DNA of 20,596 nucleotides from an uncultured Porphyromonas sp. (GTDB lineage: Bacteria > Bacteroidota > Bacteroidia > Bacteroidales > Porphyromonadaceae): assembly GCA_905372565.1 (NCBI GenBank), contig CAJPPK010000031.1, forward strand, positions 1-20,596, written 5' to 3'. Positions within the stretch are counted from its first letter, which is position 1; each line of letters opens with the position of its first letter. The translations under genes were made by a program, and so were the position numbers. Positions 14,785-20,596 of the stretch are shown here, one piece after another. The notes below the pieces were generated by a model. The model worked only from the letters and a program-made list of their open reading frames with translations. It did not search any database and was not told the DNA's origin.

Positions 14785-16108
14785 CGCCGAAGGAGCACAG
14801 CGCAAAGACTGGCTACGTAATGTCTTTGCAGGGAACGGTCTCTACTGGCTGCTCTATCTGATCTTCATCATCGTCTCGATGGTAACCGTCTCGAGTGCGA
14901 TCAGTAGTGAGTACTACAAGGCTCAAGCACACGGATCGATCAATCCTCAGCTCAAGCATGCCTTGATGCTCCTCTTGGGGGTCTTCGCTGCAGTCTTCTT
15001 TGCCCGTATATCAGCTAAGAACCTGCGTAACCTATTGCCGAGGCTCTCGTTGCTCGCCATGTTCTTATTGTGCATCGCGATCTACGTCCTAGGTCGAAGC
15101 ACCAATGGTGCCGAGCGCTGGATCCACTTCGCAGGACTCACCCTCCAGCCAGCAGAGTTCCTCCGACTCTTCATCGTCATTTGGGGTGCTCATATCACAG
15201 CATCGGACACGACAGAGAACCCGAATAAGCTACGTGCCTATATCGGCTATGCGATATTCGTCGGAGGCTTTGCCCTCGCCTTTGCTTCGTCCAACCTCTC
15301 GATGCTCGTCATCTATGCGATCTTCTTCGTCCTCTACTGCTGGACACTCCGAGCTCCGAAGAAGTTCCTACGCTGGCTCGTCATCCTAGGTATCGGTGGA
15401 GCGACTCTCTTCACCTCCTATCTCCTTCTAGCACCTGAATCTATGCTCATCGGTCGCTCGGTGACTTGGCGTAATCGTATTCATCGTATGATCGAGCCCA
15501 AGCAACCTACGGATGGTGCTACGGCTAAGTTCGATGCCGATGAGCGCCACCAAGAGGAGATGGGACGTATGGCAGTCGCTAGCGCAGGACGTGGCCCAGG
15601 GAAAAGTAAGATGCGTGATCATCTCCCGCTAGCCTATTCCGACTATCTCTATGCGACGATCATCGAGGAATATGGGATCTTCGGTCTCCTCCTCATCCCT
15701 GGGCTCTACATTGCCTGGATGCTATTAGCCTACCGAGAGGCAAGGAAGCAGACCAACATCTACCGCAGTAACTTGATCAAGGGCTTCGGCATCCTCTATC
15801 CCCTACAAGCGCTGGTCAACATGGTCGTATCCTCGGGGCTCATCACGACAGGACAGCCACTTCCTCTCCTCAGCTATGGGGGATCCTCTGTCCTAGCCTC
15901 AAGCATCGCCATCGGTATCACGATCGCAGCCTCCCGTGTAGACCGCCCCAAGCGACAGAAGCAAGCTACACCCTGCGATAATACCCCTTATCCCGAAGAG
16001 CCAGAAGGCGTCTCCTCGGTTGACCATCCGCTCTCCTCGGACGAGGCGATCGCTAGTGATGAACTTCGCCAAGAGCAACCTTCAGCCCTATCTCAGTCAT
16101 CTATCTAA
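14777..16108 (+). CDS. ftsW: Septal peptidoglycan glycosyltransferase FtsW (SEDS family)
   Basis: FtsW polymerises lipid II at the division site together with a class B penicillin-binding protein. The 443 residues hold about ten membrane helices. SEDS marks are NGAERWI in the first large loop, LQPAEFLRL, the catalytic Asp in AYSDYLYATIIEEYG (about 288-302), and GQPLPLLSYGGSS near 358. Position between murD and murG favours FtsW over RodA. After the last helix there is a hydrophilic acidic tail of about 55 residues, longer than the core family needs and possibly a docking segment for division partners. The start overlaps murD and the stop is 7 nt before murG, so translation is probably coupled. 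Confidence 0.95.
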   Translation: MPSAEGAQRKDWLRNVFAGNGLYWLLYLIFIIVSMVTVSSAISSEYYKAQAHGSINPQLKHALMLLLGVFAAVFFARISAKNLRNLLPRLSLLAMFLLCIAIYVLGRSTNGAERWIHFAGLTLQPAEFLRLFIVIWGAHITASDTTENPNKLRAYIGYAIFVGGFALAFASSNLSMLVIYAIFFVLYCWTLRAPKKFLRWLVILGIGGATLFTSYLLLAPESMLIGRSVTWRNRIHRMIEPKQPTDGATAKFDADERHQEEMGRMAVASAGRGPGKSKMRDHLPLAYSDYLYATIIEEYGIFGLLLIPGLYIAWMLLAYREARKQTNIYRSNLIKGFGILYPLQALVNMVVSSGLITTGQPLPLLSYGGSSVLASSIAIGITIAASRVDRPKRQKQATPCDNTPYPEEPEGVSSVDHPLSSDEAIASDELRQEQPSALSQSSI

Positions 16109-16115
16109 GCGTCTT

Positions 16116-17213
16116 ATGATCCAACGAGCTATCATCAGTGGTGGCGGTACAGGCGGCCATATCTTCCCCGCCGTATCTATCGCCGAAGCCCTTCGCCGTC
16201 GCTATCCTAGTATCGACATTCTCTTCATCGGTGCAGAAGGTCGTATGGAGATGGAGCGTGTCCCTCAAGCAGGCTTCCCGATCCGAGGGCTGAAGATCCG
16301 TGGTCTTGATCGGAAGCGTCCGTGGCGTAACTTCGGTGTCATCCGTGATTTCCTCCGGGCCCTCATCACGGCTCGGGACATCCTACGTGAGTTTCAGCCT
16401 CAGATCGTCATCGGTGTCGGGGGCTATGCTAGTGCTCCTACCCTCAAGGCTGCGCAGAGTCTTGGCATCCCCACCCTCATCCAGGAGCAGAACTCTTATG
16501 CTGGTGTGACGAATAAGTTCCTTGCTCGTCGAGCTAACCGCATCTGTGTCGCCTACCCCGATATGGAGCGCTTCTTCCCAAAGGATAAGATCGTCCTCAC
16601 GGGCAACCCTCTCCGCCCTGCCATAGAGCATCTTAGTGCCAACCGAGAGGAAGCTCTACGAGAGTTCGGTCTACCCGCTGACACCAAGCAGGTAGTCCTC
16701 GTCATCGGAGGAAGCCTAGGAGCTAGAAGCATCAACGAGGGTATCGGCTCCCAGCTACAAGCCTGGGCGGACTCGGGGGTTGCTCTCATCTGGCAGACAG
16801 GGAAGGGCTTTGAGGCGAAGGGGAAAGAGCTTCTTAAGGGCTATGACTTCTCGGTCTACTGCTCAGCCTTTATCCAGCGAATGGATCTCGCCTATACGCT
16901 CGCTGATGTCGTCGTATCGCGTGCGGGGGCAAGCTCGATCTCCGAGCTCTGTCAGCTGGGGAAAGCCTCCATTCTCGTACCCTCGCCCAATGTCGCAGAG
17001 GATCATCAGACGAAGAATGCGTTAGCCCTCTCCTCCCGCTCGGCTGCCATCCTCCTTCCCGATGCAGAAGCTCTGACCCAGCTCACCCCACGTGCTCTAG
17101 CGCTAGTGCATGACACGACGCAGTGTCAGACGCTACGTGAGGAGATCCGCAAGCTAGCTCTCCCCTCGGCAGCAGAGAAGATCGTCGATGAGATCGAGCT
17201 TCTCGTGAAGTAG
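16116..17213 (+). CDS. murG: UDP-N-acetylglucosamine--undecaprenyl-PP-MurNAc-pentapeptide GlcNAc transferase
   Basis: MurG makes lipid II from lipid I on the inner face of the membrane. From the ATG at 16116 the protein has 365 residues, the family length, and begins MIQRAIISGGGTGGHIFPA with the first glycine-rich loop. Other marks are GVGGYASAPTLKAA (second Gly-rich loop), LIQEQNSYAGVTNK, LVIGGSLGARSIN (UDP-GlcNAc domain), and SRAGASSISEL with a following Pro-rich loop ending EDHQTKNA. An upstream in-frame ATG at 16020 would put 32 extra residues over the ftsW end and is rejected. The gene closes the murD-ftsW-murG unit; murC, expected next in many dcw clusters, is not here. Confidence 0.97.
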   Translation: MIQRAIISGGGTGGHIFPAVSIAEALRRRYPSIDILFIGAEGRMEMERVPQAGFPIRGLKIRGLDRKRPWRNFGVIRDFLRALITARDILREFQPQIVIGVGGYASAPTLKAAQSLGIPTLIQEQNSYAGVTNKFLARRANRICVAYPDMERFFPKDKIVLTGNPLRPAIEHLSANREEALREFGLPADTKQVVLVIGGSLGARSINEGIGSQLQAWADSGVALIWQTGKGFEAKGKELLKGYDFSVYCSAFIQRMDLAYTLADVVVSRAGASSISELCQLGKASILVPSPNVAEDHQTKNALALSSRSAAILLPDAEALTQLTPRALALVHDTTQCQTLREEIRKLALPSAAEKIVDEIELLVK

Positions 17214-17232
17214 ACACAGCGACCTTAAAGCC

Positions 17233-17280
17233 AGGACGCCCCCACCTCGACGAGCTTAATCATCAGGGTGGGGGCGTCCT
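17233..17280 (+). terminator. Terminator of the murD-ftsW-murG unit
   Basis: AGGACGCCCCCACC (17233-17246) pairs perfectly with GGTGGGGGCGTCCT (17267-17280) across a 20-nt loop. It starts 20 nt after the murG stop. The stem is strong but no long T tract follows. Confidence 0.8.
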
Positions 17281-17347
17281 CGCTTAGGTGCATTCGGACA
17301 CAGAGAGAAGCCTCTCTCTCTGCTCAGCAGAAATCTATTTCGTATTA

Positions 17348-17379
17348 AGGTTTACCTCTACCGAGCAAGAGGTAAACCT
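17348..17379 (-). terminator. Perfect inverted repeat downstream of cbiA
   Basis: AGGTTTACCTCT (17348-17359) pairs perfectly with AGAGGTAAACCT (17368-17379) across an 8-nt loop. It lies about 80 bp past the cbiA stop on the minus strand and is followed leftward by an AT-rich stretch. It probably ends the ispE-cbiA transcript. The GTTTACCTC core also occurs downstream of ruvC. Confidence 0.6.
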
Positions 17380-17461
17380 CCGCTGAGGGAAAGGCTAGCC
17401 TTTAAGAGGACAAAGGTCTAGCTCCCTGCTCGGGAAGAACTGAGAGCGCTGTAGGAAAGAT

Positions 17462-18772
17462 CTAGCAGAAAAGATCTAGCGGATTGGCTTCCCCGAAATA
17501 AAGGTGCGTATAGCCAGCTCGGACATTGCCCTTAGCATAGAGGAGGGTCGGGACTTCTTCGTCTCGGGCTGAGCGTTGCTGTCCCTTCGTAGGCTCTTCG
17601 CCCGTGGCAATGCGTGAGTAATGGAACTCGTGCCCTCGCCATTCTTGCCCGCCGAGCTGGAGCTTGCGGTAGCCAAGGCGCAGGCGCATCTGCTCCATCG
17701 TTGCCTCTAGCTCCAGGATCCCTGCCATCGGGTACGCCTGACCTTGCTCATCCCGTAGCTCACGGCAGAGGTACATCATACCTCCGCACTCGGCTAAGAC
17801 CTTCCCACCTCGCTGGACGTGATCCCGAAGCGTTAGGCGCGTCTGATCAGCTGTCGCTAGTTGGTCAAGATAAAACTCGGGATAGCCCCCTGGGAGATAG
17901 ACGAGGTCAGAGGCAGGGACGGCTTCATTGGCCAGCGGAGAGAAGTAGACCAGCTCTCCAAGCTGGGAGAGACGGCGAAGATTCTCTGCGTAAATGAAGT
18001 TGAAAGCTTGGTCTCTTGCCACGGCGACCTTCATCCCCTCTACAGCGGACAGAGGAGCTTCTTCTCGAAGCACCGGACGAGGACGCTGGATCAGCTCGAG
18101 CAGTCGGTCAAGCTGGACATGCTGCTCGATCAAGTCAGCCACGGTCTCGGGCAGGGCATCTAGTGTCGATAGCTCCTCCAAGGAGAGCCCCAAGTGGCGC
18201 GAAGGCACTTCGAGGAGCTGAGTCTTCGGTAGGTAACCCAAGGGAACTATCCCCGCTTCCTCTGCCGCCTCCCTAAGGAAGCGGTAGTGACTCTCCGAGG
18301 CTACACGGTTAAAGACCACCCCGACGACTTCACTCGTCGGACGGAAGTGCTTCATCCCATAGAGGATTGCCCCCACAGAGAAGGCAGACGAACGGGCGTC
18401 GATCAGTAGGATCGTCGGCAAACCTAAGGTCGCTGCGACCTCGGCCGAAGAGCCTTGGTCACGGACATAGCCATCATAGAGCCCCATGACGCCCTCAAGT
18501 ACGGTAGCATCGCTACCAGCACTATGCCGAGCATATACGGCTTGTACATGCTCAGGGCTCATCATGAAGAGGTCGAGGTTCACCGATTCCCTGCCACAAG
18601 CTAGGCGGTGGAACTTCGGATCAATGTAGTCAGGCCCACATTTGAAGCCTTGTACCGTCAGCCCTCGTCGGCTTAGGGCACGCAGAAGACCTAGGGTAAA
18701 GGTCGTCTTGCCACTACCCGACGAAGCTGCAGCCACAAGACATTGGGGGATCATGTCGCTCTTAGGCATCAT
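17462..18772 (-). CDS. cbiA: Cobyrinic acid a,c-diamide synthase (glutamine-dependent)
   Basis: CbiA/CobB amidates the a and c side chains of (hydrogeno)cobyrinate using ATP and glutamine in corrinoid synthesis. The protein has 436 residues from the ATG at 18772; a TTG directly before it and a second ATG at 18769 are alternatives. The N-terminal dethiobiotin-synthetase-like domain has the P-loop ASSGSGKTTFT (about 16-26), CGPDYIDPKFH and EGVMGLYDG. The C-terminal class I-like glutamine amidotransferase domain has YLPGGYPE, the nucleophile C329 in LAECGGMMYL and the catalytic His of GHEFHYS (about 380-386). It follows ispE by 18 nt. No other cobalamin gene is in the window; hydrogenobyrinate versus cobyrinate as substrate cannot be told. 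Confidence 0.95.
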   Translation of the reverse strand: MMPKSDMIPQCLVAAASSGSGKTTFTLGLLRALSRRGLTVQGFKCGPDYIDPKFHRLACGRESVNLDLFMMSPEHVQAVYARHSAGSDATVLEGVMGLYDGYVRDQGSSAEVAATLGLPTILLIDARSSAFSVGAILYGMKHFRPTSEVVGVVFNRVASESHYRFLREAAEEAGIVPLGYLPKTQLLEVPSRHLGLSLEELSTLDALPETVADLIEQHVQLDRLLELIQRPRPVLREEAPLSAVEGMKVAVARDQAFNFIYAENLRRLSQLGELVYFSPLANEAVPASDLVYLPGGYPEFYLDQLATADQTRLTLRDHVQRGGKVLAECGGMMYLCRELRDEQGQAYPMAGILELEATMEQMRLRLGYRKLQLGGQEWRGHEFHYSRIATGEEPTKGQQRSARDEEVPTLLYAKGNVRAGYTHLYFGEANPLDLFC

Positions 18773-18790
18773 CAAAAGGAAAGGTGTCGG

Positions 18791-19621
18791 TTAGGGAAGT
18801 AGCTCCTGCCAGACGAAGCGGTCGGGGCTAGCGAGAGCCTGCGTATCAAGTGGGCGTCTCGAGAGCGCATAGATCGTAGCGCCAGAGCCTGTCATCAAGG
18901 CAAAATCAGCCCCGCAGGCATAGAGAGACTCCTTGATCTCCCGTAGCTCAGGATAGAGCGGGAAGAGGCCTAGCTCAAAGTCATTGGTGACGACCTCACG
19001 CCACTGCTCCAGCGGAAGGGCTAGTAGCTCAGGCAAAGGTCGAGCTGGGCGATGAAAACCCTGTAATCCTCGGAAGGCTTCTGCCGTAGCGATATGCAGG
19101 CTAGGCTTGACGAGGGTGAGATAAAGCCCCGACAGCTGGGGGAGCTCCAGCGGAGTTAGCACCTCGCCGATACCTTCGCCGAGGGCGGGAAGGTTGCTCA
19201 CGAAGAGCGGACAGTCCGCCCCTAAGCGAAGGGCAAGCGTCTCCAGGCTCTCCGTAGAGAGACCTAAGTCAGCCATTTCATTAAGCGCAGTCAGCGTAAA
19301 GGACGCATCGGCCGATCCTCCCCCCATACCAGCCCCCAAGGGAATGTACTTCGTCAGACGAAGACGAACGGGCGGAAAGGAGGCTTGCTCACGCAGTAGA
19401 CACACAGCACGTAGGACTAAGTTATCCTCTAGGCGCCCCGTATCGACGGCACCGACGACCTCCAGCTGATCCTCGTCGATCCCCTCGGGATCGAAAGTCA
19501 GCTCTAGCTCATCATGGAGCGGGATAGGCAGGAAGACGGTCTCTAGGAGATGGTAGCCGTCCGATCGGCGTCCGGTGACGAAGAGGCCGAGGTTTAGCTT
19601 AGCATTGGGTCGAACGATCAT
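18791..19621 (-). CDS. ispE: 4-diphosphocytidyl-2-C-methyl-D-erythritol kinase
   Basis: IspE phosphorylates CDP-methylerythritol in the MEP pathway to isoprenoid precursors. From the ATG at 19621 the protein has 276 residues and begins MIVRPNAKLNLGLFV, matching the conserved start with PAKxNL-type residues. GHMP-kinase marks are GYHLLETVF, the ATP loop GAGMGGGSADAS, and MTGSGATIYAL near the C-terminus. The frame stays open further upstream to 19765, but that would run through the terminator hairpin and into the tRNA-Leu gene, so the longer start is rejected. It is followed by cbiA after 18 nt. No promoter is evident; it may depend on readthrough from the tRNAs. Confidence 0.96.
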   Translation of the reverse strand: MIVRPNAKLNLGLFVTGRRSDGYHLLETVFLPIPLHDELELTFDPEGIDEDQLEVVGAVDTGRLEDNLVLRAVCLLREQASFPPVRLRLTKYIPLGAGMGGGSADASFTLTALNEMADLGLSTESLETLALRLGADCPLFVSNLPALGEGIGEVLTPLELPQLSGLYLTLVKPSLHIATAEAFRGLQGFHRPARPLPELLALPLEQWREVVTNDFELGLFPLYPELREIKESLYACGADFALMTGSGATIYALSRRPLDTQALASPDRFVWQELLP

Positions 19622-19643
19622 CGTGTAGTCTGAGTCATTAGCA

Positions 19644-19669
19644 GGGGCATCATCTAGGCTGGATGCCCC
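19644..19669. repeat. Inverted repeat upstream of ispE
   Basis: GGGGCATC (19644-19651) pairs with GATGCCCC (19662-19669) across a 10-nt loop. It is located between the tRNA terminator and the ispE start, so it would sit in the ispE leader. Role unknown. Confidence 0.4.
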
Positions 19670-19677
19670 AATAGCGA

Positions 19678-19711
19678 GACGACTCCTTAAGATTGCTCTT
19701 AAGGAGTCGTC
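19678..19711 (-). terminator. Hairpin after the tRNA-Leu pair
   Basis: GACGACTCCTTAAG (19678-19691) pairs perfectly with CTTAAGGAGTCGTC (19698-19711) across the 6-nt loop ATTGCT. It lies 13 nt past the tRNA-Leu(GAG) 3' end. There is no T tract in the leftward direction, so termination may be incomplete. Confidence 0.7.
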
Positions 19712-19724
19712 ATCACTTTCTATG

Positions 19725-19808
19725 TACGCGGGATGAGATTTGAACTCACACGCCGTAACCGGCACTACCCCCTCAAAGTAGCGTGTCTACCAATTTCACC
19801 ACCCGCGT
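19725..19808 (-). tRNA. tRNA-Leu (anticodon GAG)
   Basis: An 84-nt class II tRNA on the minus strand: acceptor ACGCGGG/CCCGCGT, anticodon stem CTACT/GGTAG around TTGAGGG, a long variable arm (TGCC ... GGCG), T arm with TTCAAAT. The anticodon is GAG. CCA is not encoded. Confidence 0.95.
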
Positions 19809-19857
19809 ATCTATAAGATCTCTTGCAAACGATAGACTCTCTCTTTCTGGAGTGGAG

Positions 19858-19940
19858 TGCCCGGGACAGGACTCGAACCTGCACGTCTTTTGAACACTCG
19901 CACCTGAAACGAGCGCGTCTACCAATTCCGCCACCTGGGC
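19858..19940 (-). tRNA. tRNA-Leu (anticodon CAG)
   Basis: An 83-nt class II tRNA on the minus strand: acceptor GCCCAGG with CCCGGGC, D arm GTGGCGGAATTGGTAGAC, anticodon loop TTCAGGT, long variable arm, T loop TTCGAGT. The anticodon is CAG. The acceptor stem has an A5-C68 mismatch where G5 would pair perfectly. It is the first of a two-tRNA unit, 49 bp upstream of tRNA-Leu(GAG). Confidence 0.94.
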
Positions 19941-19956
19941 TAACCCGTTTGCACTG

Positions 19957-19987
19957 CAAAGATAGAACAAAGTTTTCATCCGACCAA
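19957..19987 (-). promoter_or_regulatory. Promoter of the tRNA-Leu pair
   Basis: On the minus strand TTG (19985-19987), a 20-bp spacer and TATCTTTG (19957-19964), followed by CA, match the consensus and duplicate the layout of the tRNA(CAU) promoter. An inverted repeat TTTGC-ACT-GCAAA (19948-19960) overlaps the -7. Confidence 0.8.
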
Positions 19988-20596
19988 ACCTTACGTAAGA
20001 TTTTCACCTAAGCACATCCCCCCACAGCTCATTATCAGCAGATTATCAGGCAATATCTCCCCTAGCGACCCAGCTAGTCCCTCCCAACTAGAGCTATACC
20101 TCTGCCATACTTAAGCTCTACCTTTCTGGGAAAAGAGATAGAGCTTTGCGCTATAAAGGGCAAATCACCCTCCAGCGCAAGGTTGCACAAAAAAGAGAGA
20201 AGGTCTAACTAGCCCAAAGTCCTTCCTAATCCTCCACTCCAAGCGAGCAGGGCATTCAAGCGACCTTGGCAGTATCATTCACCAACTAGGCATTCACCCA
20301 AACCAGCCAATACGTCTAAACCCTAAAAAGAAAAGGCATAAAATAGAGACGATATGAGATAGTATCCTGTAGCGGAAAAGTAGGATGCTACCAGAAAATA
20401 GAGCACCTCCAACAAAGGAATAGAGGGAAGATAATCATAGCACAGATCTCGCTAGAGCGATGAATAGGTAGAAGATAGGGATCTATTCGCAGAGCAGTCG
20501 TAAGCTATCCCTCGTAGCTATCTCAGGACTAGCCCTCCTCCCTTCGGGTAGGCATATAACAGATTTGGGTGTCCCAAGCATACGCTCAGAACACCC
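19988..20596. other. 600-bp stretch with no convincing gene, several inverted repeats
   Basis: No reading frame with family resemblance or sensible codon use is seen on either strand. Inverted repeats: AAGCTCTA (20113-20120) / TAGAGCTT (20139-20146); a stem of GCGCT (20148-20152) and AGGG (20157-20160) with CCCT (20168-20171) and AGCGC (20174-20178); the dyad GCAAGGTTGC (20177-20186); and AGTATCCT (20361-20368) / AGGATGCT (20382-20389, one wobble). The DNA is more A-rich than the coding regions, above all after 20320. It may hold a small RNA or be the distal leader or trailer of genes outside the window. Confidence 0.4.

Noticed and set aside
16020..16115. Longer murG start at 16020
   Set aside because: The extra 32 residues overlap the ftsW end and precede the conserved MurG N-terminus; the ATG at 16116 fits the family.
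19622..19765. Longer ispE start at 19765
   Set aside because: The extension would cross a perfect hairpin and part of tRNA-Leu(GAG). The family start is the ATG at 19621.
19725..19940. Tandem tRNA-Leu genes as an integration (att) site
   Set aside because: No integrase, no direct repeat of a tRNA 3' end and no mobile genes are seen in the flanks available.

Overview
The window reads as chromosomal DNA from a Bacteroidota species, most likely a G+C-rich Porphyromonas; this is inferred from gene content and control signals, not from a search. The promoters that can be seen are of the Bacteroidota type (-33 TTG, 19-20 bp spacer, -7 TAnnTTTG). The form TATCTTTG recurs upstream of the TonB receptor, the DUF4286-ruvC pair, the small lipoprotein, tRNA-Met and the tRNA-Leu pair. 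Shine-Dalgarno sequences are mostly absent, tRNAs lack an encoded CCA, and the gene families (DUF4286, giant alpha-2-macroglobulin, LTA-synthase-like phosphotransferase) fit this phylum. By eye the base composition is in the mid-50s % G+C, with a strong third-position C bias.

Layout. 1-763 (-): N-terminal third of a TonB-dependent, siderophore-type outer-membrane receptor. 764-1481: a structured intergenic region with a four-unit 23-bp repeat array, tandem hairpins, a possible small transcript and a pair of mutually exclusive stems. 1482-2417 (-): operon DUF4286-ruvC. 2566-2639 (+): tRNA-Ala(GGC). 2841-3038 (+): tiny, probably highly expressed lipoprotein. 3196-3615 (+): queD. 3726-3799 (-): tRNA(CAU). 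4073-9853 (+): 1926-residue secreted alpha-2-macroglobulin-like protein without a thioester. 9854-10394: intergenic region with three CAACGTTG palindromes exactly 22 bp apart. 10395-11371 (+): pth-ridA. 11469-13292 (+): LTA-synthase-like membrane phosphotransferase. 13405-17213 (+): murD-ftsW-murG, a compact fragment of the division/cell-wall cluster. 17462-19621 (-): ispE-cbiA. 19725-19940 (-): tandem tRNA-Leu(GAG) and tRNA-Leu(CAG). 19965-20596: no gene seen, several inverted repeats.

How the genes fit together. Most are housekeeping: recombination (RuvC), tRNA modification and recycling (QueD, Pth), damage control (RidA), peptidoglycan precursor synthesis and septal polymerisation (MurD, FtsW, MurG), isoprenoid precursors (IspE) and corrinoid amidation (CbiA). 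The envelope theme is strong: the TonB receptor, lipoprotein, A2M, phosphotransferase and Mur/Fts genes all act at or in the envelope.

I see no phage, transposase, CRISPR, toxin or obvious defence genes. The least explained material is in the intergenic DNA. Two arrays of short GCAAC/GTTGC dyads, one with a 23-bp and one with a 22-bp period, lie 9 kb apart and look like members of one repeat or operator family. The region downstream of ruvC also holds competing RNA-type stems.
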